Positions 16,748 to 26,535 of a stretch of 64,000 nt of DNA are shown here, piece by piece (position 1 is the first letter of the stretch; each line of letters starts with the position of its first letter). The translations under genes were made by a program, and so were the position numbers. Location of the stretch: NCBI RefSeq assembly GCF_001424665.1, contig NZ_LMQS01000002.1, forward strand, positions 248,001-312,000. The letters run 5' to 3'. A model generated the notes under the pieces. The model was given only the letters and a program-made list of their open reading frames with translations, did not search any database and was not told the DNA's origin. This DNA comes from Methylophilus sp. Leaf416. GTDB taxonomy: Bacteria > Pseudomonadota > Gammaproteobacteria > Burkholderiales > Methylophilaceae.

Positions 16748-17023
16748 TTAATTAATCGATAACTTTTCTAAACCTTGATAATGAAGTGGAGCTACCGTCT
16801 CAATCATTTCCAAAAGATATTTCACATTATTTTGTGTTTCTGCCACGAGCGCAGGATCAAAACCTTTACCTGTATAGTGAGATAAGTCATTAGAGAATTT
16901 CAAAATTGCTGTTTTTTTGTGAGCATCAAATTGAACAGTTTCTAATTTCTGATAAAGGTTTTTGTTAGAGGGAGTATAGAAGTCAAGAAACGTTTCTAGC
17001 ACCTTCCGAGCGACATACTTCAC
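16748..17023 (-). CDS. Unknown 91-residue protein
   Basis: Starts at a GTG (MKYVARKVLETFLDFYTPSN). It looks helical and soluble, with no cysteine, no signal peptide and no recognised domain. The base composition is noticeably more AT-rich than the neighbouring metabolic genes, which may point to later acquisition. The weak ribosome site leaves some doubt about the start. Confidence 0.5.
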   Translation of the reverse strand: MKYVARKVLETFLDFYTPSNKNLYQKLETVQFDAHKKTAILKFSNDLSHYTGKGFDPALVAETQNNVKYLLEMIETVAPLHYQGLEKLSIN

Positions 17024-17078
17024 CTATAAAGCTATATCTCTACGCCCGATATTCAATAACAATCAAAACCAGATTCTA

Positions 17079-17414
17079 CTAAGCCTTTTTCACGAACTCT
17101 GACTTCAACTTCATCGCACCAAAACCATCAATCTTGCAGTCGATATCGTGATCTCCATCGACCAAGCGAATATTTTTCACTTTAGTGCCTACCTTTACCA
17201 CCGATGAAGATCCTTTTACTTTGAGGTCTTTAATCACGGTAATCGTGTCGCCGTCTTGAAGTACGTTGCCATTGGCATCGCGAATGACTTTAACCTCTTC
17301 TGAATCTGCCGCTGCTGTCTTGCTCCATTCATGCGCGCATTCCGGGCAAACGTAGTTGTCACCATCTTCATAGGTGTATTCAGATTGGCATTGCGGGCAG
17401 GCTGGGTAGGACAT
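17079..17414 (-). CDS. yjdM: YjdM/PhnA-family zinc-ribbon protein
   Basis: 111 residues. The N-terminal zinc ribbon has Cys6-x2-Cys9 and Cys23-x2-Cys26 (ACPQC and VCPEC); the C-terminal part is the small beta-barrel typical of YjdM, with [17 protein letters not shown]. YjdM was once linked to phosphonate use (PhnA), but that link is not supported by a phn cluster here and its biochemical role is not established. Confidence 0.88.
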   Translation of the reverse strand: MSYPACPQCQSEYTYEDGDNYVCPECAHEWSKTAAADSEEVKVIRDANGNVLQDGDTITVIKDLKVKGSSSVVKVGTKVKNIRLVDGDHDIDCKIDGFGAMKLKSEFVKKA

Positions 17415-17516
17415 AAGAACTTTCGTGAGGCGATTAGCAAAACCTATATTTTACAGGGTTATTATTGAATAACTTTGTTATTGATCAAACTTGCCCAGGT
17501 GATTAGTAACCAACAA

Positions 17517-17545
17517 AGAAAAACCGCCTGCAGAAGGCGGTTTTG
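17517..17545 (-). terminator. Rho-independent terminator after the RIO-type kinase
   Basis: AAACCGCC (17521-17528) pairs with GGCGGTTT (17536-17543). Read on the minus strand the stem is followed by TTTTTC. It lies about 30 nt after the kinase stop codon. Confidence 0.82.
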
Positions 17546-17573
17546 TAACTGACAGCGAACTACTAATCAACAA

Positions 17574-18446
17574 TCATCGCCCTGCTTTTGGCAATGCCGC
17601 CTTTGCTTCTGCCAAGCGCATTTGTTTGGCAGCCTCTTCATCGCGAACGGCGTCAATCACGCGTACCACGCTTTTTAAATCTACCGGTGTGTTGTCTTGC
17701 TTGAATCTGCCGGTCAGCTCCGTTTCAAGGGTAAGGTCGCCATGCGCGTAGAATGCCCAGATTTCTTTGCCATATTCTGTGTTGAGTAACTCAGGCGCAA
17801 ATTGGCCGAAGAAATCAGCCAGGTTGCGAACATCACGTTCGAGCATGCTCATGGCGTGGTTGTTGCCTGCGGCATCTACCGCTTGGGGTAAGTCGATGAT
17901 CACCGGGCCGTTTTCACTCAGCAGAATGTTGAATTCAGAAAGGTCGCCATGCACGATACCGGCACACAGCATGCGCACGACTTCTTTGAGGAGTGTTTGA
18001 TGATGCAGGCGAGCTTCTTTAGCGCTAAACACGATGTCGTTTAGCCTGGGCGCGGCATTACCTTCGGCGTCGGCGACTAAATCCATAATCAATACACCTT
18101 CGTAGAATTGATACGGGGTCGGTACGCGGACTCCGGCGGCGGCAAGCCGATACAGTGCATCCACTTCGGCGCTTTGCCAGGCTTCTTCTTGTGCCTGTTT
18201 GCCATATTTGGTGCCTTTAGCCATGGCACGGGCCTGACGGCTGCTTTTGACTTTGCGACCTTCGGTGTAATCGACACTCTGGCGGAAGCTGCGTTTGTTG
18301 GCTTCTTTGTAGACCTTGGCGCAGCGTGTGTCTTCACCACAGCGCACTACATAGACGGTGGCTTCTTTGCCGCTCATTAGCTGGCGGATGACATCGTCAA
18401 TAATGCCGTCTTCGATGAGGGGTTCTAATCTTTGCGGGGTTTTCAT
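17574..18446 (-). CDS. RIO-type serine protein kinase
   Basis: 290 residues. The kinase-like core shows KEATVYVVRCG followed by CAKVYKE (nucleotide-binding lysine), the catalytic loop HGDLSEFNILL and the metal-binding IIDLPQAVD. This is the RIO1-like pattern of bacterial 'serine protein kinase RIO' proteins found in Pseudomonas and betaproteobacteria. The targets of the bacterial members are poorly known. The gene is alone, with its own terminator. Confidence 0.88.
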   Translation of the reverse strand: MKTPQRLEPLIEDGIIDDVIRQLMSGKEATVYVVRCGEDTRCAKVYKEANKRSFRQSVDYTEGRKVKSSRQARAMAKGTKYGKQAQEEAWQSAEVDALYRLAAAGVRVPTPYQFYEGVLIMDLVADAEGNAAPRLNDIVFSAKEARLHHQTLLKEVVRMLCAGIVHGDLSEFNILLSENGPVIIDLPQAVDAAGNNHAMSMLERDVRNLADFFGQFAPELLNTEYGKEIWAFYAHGDLTLETELTGRFKQDNTPVDLKSVVRVIDAVRDEEAAKQMRLAEAKAALPKAGR

Positions 18447-18729
18447 AAGGCTAGCTAATAAGAGGTGTGGTCAGACTATCATTAAATGCAAAAAACGGGG
18501 CAAGTCTTGCAAATCAAGCGAACTTTTTGAATCGTATGTGCGTCATGTTAAGGTCATGAGCAATTTATCCATATAAAAATTATCTAGGTGAACGCATTTG
18601 TACGGCTGTTTCCTGATAATACGGCATGAGAGTAACTGGCGGGTTCAATACACTTGAATTCAAACTATGCGCAGTGTTTATCAAAGAAGGCTAGAATGAA
18701 ACTGAATAAACCACATAAGGATTCACGCA

Positions 18730-19527
18730 ATGTGGCTACGTACTGAATGTGACATCACATTTAATGTGATCATCCCTACCCCATTTATTTTGATGCTGCG
18801 TCCGCGTAGCGGTGTGCAGCAATGGGTCGCGCAACAGTCTTATACACTTAACCCGAGCGTGCCGGTGGTTGAGTATACCGATGTTTATGGCAACCTTTGC
18901 CAGCGGCTGATGGCACCTGTGGGCAAATTTAGTATTAGTACCTCTGCTGATATTTTAACCGCGGACGGGATAGATACCGCCCCCGGTGCACCGTTTAATG
19001 ATGTGCAAAATCTGCCAGATGATGTGCTCACCTATCTATTGCCTTCGCGTTATTGCGAGTCAGACAAGTTGATTGATCTGGGCCAGCAGATAGTGGCGAA
19101 TGCGCAGCCAGGCTATGACCAGGTGATGGCGATAGAGCAATGGATTCGGCAAAACATCAACTACAACACAGACTCTCCGCATTATCAACTCTCTGCAGTG
19201 GAGGTGAACCAGGCGCGTGAAGGTGTCTGTCGCGAACTGGCGCATCTGGGGATCGCCCTATGTCGTGGCTTGTGTATTCCGGCGCGGATGGTGGTGGGAT
19301 TCTTGTATGAGCTGCAACCAATGGACTTCCATGCCTGGTTTGAGGCTTATGTGAATGGTCGATGGTATACCTTTGACCCTACACAACCTTCTCCTCGTGG
19401 CGGCCGTGTAACAGTTGCCTACGGGCACGATGCTGCGGATGTGGCTATTTTTACCCAGTTTGGTCCGGCATTGTATCCTGAAGAGATGTCAGTACGCATG
19501 ACCCAACTTCCAGGTGCCCCTGGTTAA
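18730..19527 (+). CDS. Transglutaminase-like cysteine protease/ligase, first of a tandem pair
   Basis: 265 residues. An N-terminal beta domain is followed by a transglutaminase core with the triad Cys167 ([12 protein letters not shown]), His201 ([10 protein letters not shown]) and Asp216 (YTFDPTQ). No signal peptide. This family includes peptidases and amide-bond-forming enzymes; the actual substrate is unknown. AAGGA precedes the ATG. A second homologue begins 20 nt downstream. Confidence 0.85.
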   Translation: MWLRTECDITFNVIIPTPFILMLRPRSGVQQWVAQQSYTLNPSVPVVEYTDVYGNLCQRLMAPVGKFSISTSADILTADGIDTAPGAPFNDVQNLPDDVLTYLLPSRYCESDKLIDLGQQIVANAQPGYDQVMAIEQWIRQNINYNTDSPHYQLSAVEVNQAREGVCRELAHLGIALCRGLCIPARMVVGFLYELQPMDFHAWFEAYVNGRWYTFDPTQPSPRGGRVTVAYGHDAADVAIFTQFGPALYPEEMSVRMTQLPGAPG

Positions 19528-19547
19528 CGTGACCTGATATAAATACC

Positions 19548-20408
19548 TTGAAACGTCTTAAAATCAAACATCTTACCGAGTATGTTTTTTCTTCTCCGGT
19601 GACGCTGCAACAACATCGCTTGCTGATACGTCCGCGGGAAGGACACGACTTGCGTATCGAATCTTCGATTCTTAACATATCGCCGGCTTATCAGATCCGA
19701 TGGTCGCGGGATGTGTTTGATAATTCGTTGGCGACTGTCAACTTTTCACAGGCTAGTGACAAGCTGACTATCGCTAGCGAAGTGGTGATACAACATTATG
19801 AAGAGGCTCCGCTTGATTTCTGGATGGAGAGTTATGCCGTGAACTATCCATTTTCTTATGCGGAAGCCGAATGGGCAGATCTGGCAGCGTTTCAGCGTCC
19901 GGTGTTTGTACAAGACGAGGCTCAAGTTAATCAATGGCTGCAGCAACTTGGTTTGCTGAATGGACAGCGCAATACGTTTGAGTTGCTAACCACCTTGAAT
20001 CAGGCGATTTATACGCAATTCCGTTATCAGGCTCGTGAGGCAGCAGGCGTACAAACGCCCGCTACCACCCTGCAATATGGCAGCGGCTCCTGTAGGGATT
20101 ATGCAACCCTGTTTATCGAGGCTTGCCGAAAAATGGGGCTTGCCAGCCGCTTTGTCAGCGGTTATCTGCACGCGCCTGCCACTGAGGCAGGCAATGCCAC
20201 AACACATGCCTGGGCAGAAGTTTATTTGCCGGGCACTGGCTGGAAAGGGTTTGACCCGACCTCTGGCCTTGTCACAGGGACGCACCATATCGCGGTAGCC
20301 GTGTCTCGCAACCCAGAAGCAGTTCCTCCAGTTGCGGGGAGTTTTATCGGCCCCAATGTGAAGCCCATACTGCGGGTGGATGTGCAGGTCAATTTACTCA
20401 CCGCATAG
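19548..20408 (+). CDS. Transglutaminase-like protein, second of a tandem pair
   Basis: 286 residues starting at a TTG. It has the bacterial transglutaminase N-terminal domain (IKHLTEYVFSSPVTLQQHRL followed by IRPREG) and a core with Cys182 (GSGSCRDYATLF), His220 (THAWAEVYLP) and Asp236 (GFDPTSG). It is arranged with the preceding homologue as an operon ending at the terminator near 20473. The alpha-E and ATP-grasp genes that often accompany such proteins are not present here. Confidence 0.85.
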   Translation: MKRLKIKHLTEYVFSSPVTLQQHRLLIRPREGHDLRIESSILNISPAYQIRWSRDVFDNSLATVNFSQASDKLTIASEVVIQHYEEAPLDFWMESYAVNYPFSYAEAEWADLAAFQRPVFVQDEAQVNQWLQQLGLLNGQRNTFELLTTLNQAIYTQFRYQAREAAGVQTPATTLQYGSGSCRDYATLFIEACRKMGLASRFVSGYLHAPATEAGNATTHAWAEVYLPGTGWKGFDPTSGLVTGTHHIAVAVSRNPEAVPPVAGSFIGPNVKPILRVDVQVNLLTA

Positions 20409-20472
20409 AGATAAGTCATTACTTTGGGCTGATTCCATAGTATTAATATCTGCGCAGCTATCCATACAAATA

Positions 20473-20502
20473 AAAAAACCGCTTCCTAGGAAGCGGTTTT
20501 TT
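20473..20502. terminator. Bidirectional terminator between transglutaminase genes and tkt
   Basis: A 30-bp perfect palindrome centred on TCCTAGGA, with an A-run on one side and a T-run on the other (stem AACCGCTTCC/GGAAGCGGTT). It can end transcription from both directions. Confidence 0.9.
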
Positions 20503-20521
20503 AAACTGCAAATCTGTTTAA

Positions 20522-22504
20522 TTACAGTACAGATTTAACGGTGTTGACTACGTTTTCAACAGTGAAACCGAAGTGCTTCATCAGTGCGCCGCCAGGAGCA
20601 GACTCACCGAATGTGTCGATACCGACCACAGCACCCTCTAAACCTACATACTTACGCCAGAAGTCTGGGTGAGCAGCTTCAACCGCTACGCGAACAACGC
20701 CTGGAGTCAGAACGCTGTCTTTGTAAGCCTGGTCTTGGCGGTCGAATACGTTAGTAGATGGCATTGAAACCACACGTACTTTAGTACCGGCAGCGTTCAA
20801 CTCGGCAGCAGCTTTCACAGCCAGATCCAGCTCGGAACCGTTAGCGATGATGATCACTTGTGCGCCAGCAACGTCGGAGAATACGTAGCCACCCTTGCGG
20901 ATTGCATCGAAGTCTTTAGCTTCGTGTTTGATACCTGGCAGGTTTTGACGAGACAGAACCAAGCTTGTTGGGCCGTCTTTCTTCTCAACTGCAGCAACCC
21001 ATGCAACGGTAGTTTCAGTCGCATCAGCTGGACGCCATACATCCATACGTGGGATGTAACGCAAGCCAGAAGTGTTCTCAACTGGTTGGTGAGTTGGGCC
21101 GTCTTCGCCTTGACCGATAGAGTCATGGGTCAGCACGTAGATCACACGTTGATGCATCAACGCAGACATACGCATACCGTTCTTCATGTAGTCAGAGAAC
21201 ATGTGGAATGTACCGCCGAATGGCAACAGGCCACCGTGCAGTGCAACACCGTTCATGATCGCAGCCATACCGAATTCACGTACACCGTAAGAGATGTAGT
21301 TACCCGGTTCTTTCGCGTTTACATGTACGAAGCTGCCAGTTGAAGTCAGGTTAGAACCAGTCAAGTCAGCTGAACCGCCCAGGAATTCTGGCAACAATGG
21401 CGCCAAGGCACCGATTGCATTTTGTGAAGCTTTACGTGAAGCAACACCTTCTGCTTTTTCGTTGATGGCAGCGATGATTTTGTCTGTTTCCGCTTTCCAG
21501 TTTGCTGGCAGCTCGTTGTTCATACGACGTTTGAACTCTGCAGCTTCAGCCGGGAATGCTTTTTCGTAAGCTGCGAATTTATCATTCCAGTCAGCTTCGC
21601 GCTTGGCACCCTTCACTTTTTGATCCCAGCCAGCGTAAACATCAGCAGGAATCACGAATGGCTCGTGTGCCCAGCCGATTTCAGCACGTGTTGCAGCAAC
21701 TTCTGCGTCGCCCAGTGCAGAACCGTGGCAGTCGTGTGAACCGGATTTGTTTGGTGAACCTTTACCGATGATTGTTTTACAGCAGATCAATGAAGGCTTG
21801 TCAGTGACTTTTTTCGCTTCGTCGATTGCTTTTTGAATCGCGTCCTGGTCGTGACCATCAACAGACACAACGTGCCAGCCGTAAGCTTTGAAACGGCCTG
21901 CTGTGTCGTCTGTGTACCAGCCTTCAATGTGACCGTCGATAGAAATACCGTTGTCATCCCAGAAAGCAACCAGTTTGCCCAGGCCCCAGGTACCAGCCAG
22001 TGCACATGCTTCGTGAGAAACACCTTCCATCATACAACCGTCGCCCAGGAACACGTAAGTGTAGTGGTCAACGATGTCGTGGCCTGGCTTGTTGAACTGG
22101 TTAGCCAGCAGTTTTTCAGCCATTGCGAAACCAACAGCGTTAGCAATACCCTGGCCCAATGGACCGGTAGTGGTTTCAATGCCTGGTGCGTAGCCGAATT
22201 CCGGGTGACCAGCACAGCGTGAGTGCAATTGACGGAAAGTCTTGATATCTTCGATACCTAAATCGTAACCTGTCAGGTGCAACAATGAATAAATCAGCAT
22301 TGAGCCATGGCCGTTTGACAACACGAAGCGGTCACGGTTAGCCCATTGTGGATTTGTAGGATTGTGGCTCAAATTGTGGTTCCAAACCACTTCAGCAATT
22401 TCCGCCATGCCCATAGGAGCGCCTGGGTGACCGGAGTTTGCTTTTTGTACAGCATCCATGCTCAAAGCACGAATAGCGTTGCACAAGTCGACACGTGTTG
22501 CCAT
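20522..22504 (-). CDS. tkt: Transketolase
   Basis: Thiamine-diphosphate enzyme moving two-carbon units between sugar phosphates; in a ribulose-monophosphate methylotroph it also helps regenerate the formaldehyde acceptor. The ATG at 22504 ([20 protein letters not shown]) has GGGAGA upstream; the longer open frame adds 13 residues without a ribosome site. At 660 residues the length is typical. ThDP motif GDGCMMEG and substrate-binding HSRCAGHPE and [14 protein letters not shown] are seen. Confidence 0.96.
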   Translation of the reverse strand: MATRVDLCNAIRALSMDAVQKANSGHPGAPMGMAEIAEVVWNHNLSHNPTNPQWANRDRFVLSNGHGSMLIYSLLHLTGYDLGIEDIKTFRQLHSRCAGHPEFGYAPGIETTTGPLGQGIANAVGFAMAEKLLANQFNKPGHDIVDHYTYVFLGDGCMMEGVSHEACALAGTWGLGKLVAFWDDNGISIDGHIEGWYTDDTAGRFKAYGWHVVSVDGHDQDAIQKAIDEAKKVTDKPSLICCKTIIGKGSPNKSGSHDCHGSALGDAEVAATRAEIGWAHEPFVIPADVYAGWDQKVKGAKREADWNDKFAAYEKAFPAEAAEFKRRMNNELPANWKAETDKIIAAINEKAEGVASRKASQNAIGALAPLLPEFLGGSADLTGSNLTSTGSFVHVNAKEPGNYISYGVREFGMAAIMNGVALHGGLLPFGGTFHMFSDYMKNGMRMSALMHQRVIYVLTHDSIGQGEDGPTHQPVENTSGLRYIPRMDVWRPADATETTVAWVAAVEKKDGPTSLVLSRQNLPGIKHEAKDFDAIRKGGYVFSDVAGAQVIIIANGSELDLAVKAAAELNAAGTKVRVVSMPSTNVFDRQDQAYKDSVLTPGVVRVAVEAAHPDFWRKYVGLEGAVVGIDTFGESAPGGALMKHFGFTVENVVNTVKSVL

Positions 22505-22776
22505 TGTTTTCTCCCAAATGAAAATAAGAGCGGTCTTACACAAAAAGCTGCAAAACCTTGATTGAATTCTTTAAAAAAGGCGAGAAACCAGCCCTTTTAC
22601 GGAAAGGGTAGATTATTCCTTAGAACCCGTTTTTCATCAAGGGTTAATGAGTATTTAATTATCGTGGCAAGCGGTAGCAGTGAAATCAAAAACCTGCTAA
22701 TTCAATGTCTGCGATAGCCATGCCTGGCGTTTTCCCCTACCATGTAAAAAAACATTGATCACAAAGGAGTATGTAG

Positions 22777-23328
22777 ATGTCTGACGATAGAATCATTATG
22801 CGTGTCGGTGAAGCCCTGGTTGCTGGCGGCCCGCCCGGAACGGCAGCAGAACCCGAAGTCGCGATTGGCGAGATGAACGGCCCTATGGGGACTGCATTTG
22901 CCAACTTATTGGGTGACCAGGTCAAAGGCCATACCCGTGTGCTGGCAATCATGAATACCGACATCATGGTGCGCCCGGCGACGTTGATGGTGAGCAAGGT
23001 GACGGTAAAAGACCCGCGTTACACCAATATTCTGATGGGCACGGTACAAGGCGCGATTGCCAACGGCGTACTGGATGCGGTCCGCAGCGGCGATATCCCC
23101 AAGGAAAAAGCCAACGACCTCGGCATTATTGTTTCTGTCTGGCTAAGCCCGGCAATCCTGGAACAAGACAAAATCGACCATAAAGCCTTGTTTGATATTC
23201 ACCGTGAAGCAACTTTTAAGGCGATTCAAAAAGCCTTGCGCAATGAGCCCAGCATAGACTGGCTGCTGGAAAACCAGGAGAAAATTGTGCATAAATATTA
23301 CCAGATGGGCCTGGACAATAAAATTTAG
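22777..23328 (+). CDS. Formaldehyde-activating enzyme (Fae) homologue
   Basis: 183 residues aligning along its length with Fae, the enzyme that condenses formaldehyde with tetrahydromethanopterin (GEALV near the start; GTAFANLL; PATLMVSKVTVKD; VQGAIANGVLDAV). The segment that carries the proposed catalytic His17 in Fae aligns here with Glu25 (AEPEVAIGE), so classical activity is doubtful. Methylotrophs often carry such divergent Fae paralogues with unclear roles. It is transcribed alone with AAAGGAG upstream and a terminator downstream. Confidence 0.85.
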   Translation: MSDDRIIMRVGEALVAGGPPGTAAEPEVAIGEMNGPMGTAFANLLGDQVKGHTRVLAIMNTDIMVRPATLMVSKVTVKDPRYTNILMGTVQGAIANGVLDAVRSGDIPKEKANDLGIIVSVWLSPAILEQDKIDHKALFDIHREATFKAIQKALRNEPSIDWLLENQEKIVHKYYQMGLDNKI

Positions 23329-23348
23329 CCTCCCCATTCCGCAAAAAG

Positions 23349-23378
23349 AAAAAGGATGCCTGAGCATCCTTTTTTTTG
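23349..23378. terminator. Bidirectional terminator after the Fae homologue
   Basis: AAAGGATGC (23351-23359), loop CTGA, GCATCCTTT (23364-23372) with A-run before and T-run after. Lies between convergent genes. Confidence 0.88.
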
Positions 23379-23390
23379 TGTCCGCGCTTT

Positions 23391-24404
23391 TTATTTGGTC
23401 AATGCTGAAATCACCATTTCAATCGCCCTGCAATTGCCCTTGGCATCCGCAAACGTCAGCAACGGTGATTTGCCATTCAGCACACAGTCACCAAAATGCT
23501 CGATTTCGAGATTGAAGTGATTGGCTTTGGGCAATACGATGGTTTCTGACTTGCCGCCCGCTTCCCAGCTGATCACAGGATCATCCACTGGATAGCTCCA
23601 CATATTGTGGCATCTGATCCAGCCTTTATCACCGATGATTTCATATTCAGCTTTGCGGCCACGCTCGAAGCTCACATCAAAGTGACCGTAACGCGCGCGG
23701 CCATGGGTATCGTGCCCAAAATCAAGAATGCCGCTCGCCACCACATCGGCGCCATGTTCATTCAACTTGCCATAGGCAACGACATTGACCGGCTCGGCAG
23801 GCTCGCCATTCCTCTCGAAACACCAGCGCAAGGCGTGAATGGCATAAGGCCCGATATCCCACATCGCACCACCCCCATGCGCCATATCACGCGTAATTCG
23901 GTACATGCGGGCGGGTGCCATCAGGAAAGAAAAACTGGCGCGGCAAGAGAGCACATCGCCAATCAATCCTGAGTCGATCAACGCTTTCACTTTGGCATGC
24001 TGCGGATGAAAGCGGTACATAAAGCCCTCCATCACTGTCACACCGTTGGCTTTAGCCGCTGCTTCAATGCTGATGATATCCGCCAGGCTGGTCGCCATCG
24101 GTTTTTCGATCAGGATATGCTTGCCAGCTTCAATCGCTTTCAACGCCCATTCGGCATGCTCTTCATTTGCCATCGGGCAATAAATCGCCTGCACATTGCG
24201 ATCAGTGATCAGGCTTTGCATATCGTCGTAACAGGTCACGCCGTCAGTATTCGGCGCATATTTATCCAGGATAGCTTTTGCTGCGCCCGGACGGCGACTG
24301 CCAATGGCTACCAGTTGCGAATTTGAGGCTTCAACAATCGCCGGCAATAAGCGCTCATTGACGCGGGCGGCACCTAAAATGCCCCATTTGAGTTTTGTAG
24401 TCAT
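23391..24404 (-). CDS. Gfo/Idh/MocA-family oxidoreductase
   Basis: 337 residues. N-terminal Rossmann fold (GILGAARVNERLLPAI) with the family's EKP motif (HILIEKPMATS), and a C-terminal substrate domain containing GGGAMWDIGPYAIHALRW. Such enzymes oxidise or reduce sugars and cyclitols with NAD(P). The substrate cannot be told from sequence or context. Good AGGAAAG ribosome site. Confidence 0.88.
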   Translation of the reverse strand: MTTKLKWGILGAARVNERLLPAIVEASNSQLVAIGSRRPGAAKAILDKYAPNTDGVTCYDDMQSLITDRNVQAIYCPMANEEHAEWALKAIEAGKHILIEKPMATSLADIISIEAAAKANGVTVMEGFMYRFHPQHAKVKALIDSGLIGDVLSCRASFSFLMAPARMYRITRDMAHGGGAMWDIGPYAIHALRWCFERNGEPAEPVNVVAYGKLNEHGADVVASGILDFGHDTHGRARYGHFDVSFERGRKAEYEIIGDKGWIRCHNMWSYPVDDPVISWEAGGKSETIVLPKANHFNLEIEHFGDCVLNGKSPLLTFADAKGNCRAIEMVISALTK

Positions 24405-24518
24405 AGGTATCTTTCCTGTCTGCTAATTTTGGCTGATTATACCCCGCAAAAAATGGCGGGATATTTAACGCTTATGAATGGAAGACAAAAGCCGGCTAGC
24501 GTTAGTGCCATTGCAATC

Positions 24519-25151
24519 TTAAATCAGACCCATTTTCTGCGCAGTGATAGCGGCTTCAGCCCTGGAGGATACATTTAACTTGCGGTAGATTTCTTTGACA
24601 TAGCCGGCAATGGTGTTGCGCTTGAGGCCAAGCATACTGGCGGTTTCGGCCATGGTCATGCCTTTGGCAATAATCGACAGCACTTCCTTTTCACGTTCGG
24701 TGAGTGATTCTTGTGGCTGCAAACTATAGGGTTCATGAAAATGCCGCAGCAGCTTTCTGGCAATCGCGGGTGATAACGGCGGCTGCCCGGTCACAATGCC
24801 ATTCAACGCCTGCACCAGCGCAGCTTGTGGCTGGTCTTTCAGCAAATAGCCATGCGCACCGGCGCGTAATGCCGGGAAAATATGTCTATCGTCGTCAAAA
24901 ATGCTGGCAACTACGCAAATAGTATGGGGCGAATGCCGGTTGAACCATTCAATCACCGTGATCCCACTGCCATCTGGCAGACTTAAATCTATGAGTGCGA
25001 TATCAATCGGCAGAGTGGTAGACACCAAAGCAATGGCTTGTGCGATATTATTTGCAGAACTAATCGCAATCCCCGGAAAGCTATTGTGTAATACTTCTGA
25101 TAACCACAGTTGTGACTCCGGCGTATCTTCAAGTATGAAAGCAGTTTTCAT
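24519..25151 (-). CDS. NarL/LuxR-type response regulator
   Basis: 210 residues: an N-terminal receiver domain with acidic pocket Glu8-Asp9 and phospho-acceptor Asp55 (IALIDLSLPDG), then a C-terminal LuxR helix-turn-helix (LTEREKEVLSIIAKGMTMAE and onward). It diverges from the outer-membrane-protein/histidine-kinase operon and is the probable partner of that kinase, which is of the matching NarX type. A C/G-rich imperfect palindrome in the shared promoter region is its likely binding site. Confidence 0.92.
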   Translation of the reverse strand: MKTAFILEDTPESQLWLSEVLHNSFPGIAISSANNIAQAIALVSTTLPIDIALIDLSLPDGSGITVIEWFNRHSPHTICVVASIFDDDRHIFPALRAGAHGYLLKDQPQAALVQALNGIVTGQPPLSPAIARKLLRHFHEPYSLQPQESLTEREKEVLSIIAKGMTMAETASMLGLKRNTIAGYVKEIYRKLNVSSRAEAAITAQKMGLI

Positions 25152-25215
25152 TGGTGGTTAGTGCGTATGCGCTCAAAGTAATATGAGTGACTATATACGA
25201 ATTTAAAAAGAATAC

Positions 25216-25235
25216 ACTCCCCGCAAACAGGGGTA
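25216..25235. promoter_or_regulatory. Candidate response-regulator operator (CCCC-N7-GGGG)
   Basis: ACTCCCCGCAAACAGGGGTA lies in the 124-nt gap between the divergent regulator and OMP/kinase genes. Its reverse strand begins TACCCCTGTTTG, close to TACCCCCTGTTC at 28453-28464 ahead of the PEP-CTERM gene. Placement fits auto-regulation of the two-component locus. Confidence 0.55.
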
Positions 25236-25275
25236 TCAAACACCACAAAAAGAATAATGAGTACTTCAAAGCACT

Positions 25276-26535
25276 ATGACGGATCTTTTGCCCATTTCTA
25301 AGAGTCATCCGACCGCTTGGCTGATGCTACTGGCATCTTCATTCGCGGTAACCGATACGCCGGCTGGCGAGAATATTCCCACAGCATCCTATTTCGCGCT
25401 GGATACCATGGCACCCGAAAGTAGCTGGGCGATCCGCTTTGAGCAACGCAGCAGCCATTTCGATGAGCGTTATGATGACCGTGGCCACTTATCACCATTA
25501 GGCAGTAGCTTTAACAACCTGAACCTGGATGCCAGTATGTTTCCGGCGCTCGCGGCACTGGGACCAGGCGCCTCATTAGGCACCACGCGATTCGATCATA
25601 AAACCGATAACCGGATCAGCATTTTGACCATAGGCTATGGCCTGACACCCGACCTGACCGTGGGCGCAATTATTCCTTATGGCGTGACGCAATCACGGGT
25701 AAATTTCAACGTCGATGGCGGCAACGTAGGCTTTAACCCGGCGTTCAATGCCAACCAGCCGATAGGGGCTGGCAACTTCCCATTTGCGCCGGCAGGTGGG
25801 GGCATTCCGGCCATGGGAGCTGCGGGGGTGCAAAACATACTGACCAATCCGGCTTTCGGTTATCAATACAAAGCACTTAAAGATACACGCAACGAAGGGT
25901 TTAGTGATCCGACCTTAGGCGTATTGTGGCGTGCCATGAAATCGCCAGGCGAGAGCCTGATTCTCGGGCTTGGTTTGCGCATGGGCCTGGCAAAGAAACA
26001 AGATCCGGACAACTTGCTGGATACGCCATTGGGTGATGGCAGCACCGACATCCGCACGCGGGCCGAATACTTTTATGATCTCGGCGCTAACTTTGATTTG
26101 CGCTTGCTGGCCGATTACAACTGGCAGTTTTCAGACAAAGCCCGCATGCGGATTCCGGCGACTAGCCAGGGATTGGCGTTGGCCAGCTCCAAACAAAAAC
26201 TGGAGCGTGACCTGGGTGATTATTACGAGGCGGATATTGAATTAGGCTATCGCTGGACCAACTGGCGCTTTGCTACGACCTGGCATCGCTTTGAGAAAAA
26301 ATCGGATGACTACAGCTCCCGTTTTGGTACCGACACTTCAGCACTGGAGGTTTATACCGACAGGCGGGCAGATCAATATCGCATCAGCGCGACCTGGAGT
26401 GGCGTACAAGCCTGGCAACAGGGTAAACTGCCTTTGCCGGTGATCGTGAAACTGGAATTCCAGGATACCTATGGCGGCCGTAACTTTGTTGATGTGCAGG
26501 ATATTTACCTGCAAGTGATCACCCTGTTTAAATGA
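25276..26535 (+). CDS. Predicted outer-membrane beta-barrel protein
   Basis: 419 residues. After a short hydrophobic start the chain shows alternating polar/aromatic strands (SWAIRFEQRSSHFDERYDDR; NRISILTIGYGLTPDLTVGA; WRFATTWHRFEKKSDDYSSR) typical of barrel proteins such as the phenol-degradation 'MetA-like' transporters. A classical signal cleavage site is not obvious, so either the start or the location is uncertain. Its last bases overlap the start of the kinase gene (ATGA), which implies coupled expression, as if it were part of the sensing system or its output. Confidence 0.7.
   Translation: MTDLLPISKSHPTAWLMLLASSFAVTDTPAGENIPTASYFALDTMAPESSWAIRFEQRSSHFDERYDDRGHLSPLGSSFNNLNLDASMFPALAALGPGASLGTTRFDHKTDNRISILTIGYGLTPDLTVGAIIPYGVTQSRVNFNVDGGNVGFNPAFNANQPIGAGNFPFAPAGGGIPAMGAAGVQNILTNPAFGYQYKALKDTRNEGFSDPTLGVLWRAMKSPGESLILGLGLRMGLAKKQDPDNLLDTPLGDGSTDIRTRAEYFYDLGANFDLRLLADYNWQFSDKARMRIPATSQGLALASSKQKLERDLGDYYEADIELGYRWTNWRFATTWHRFEKKSDDYSSRFGTDTSALEVYTDRRADQYRISATWSGVQAWQQGKLPLPVIVKLEFQDTYGGRNFVDVQDIYLQVITLFK

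Noticed and set aside
22592-22608. Small CCCTTT/AAAGGG hairpin upstream of tkt
   Set aside because: Only six pairs and not placed as a terminator or a known riboswitch; too little to call a feature.
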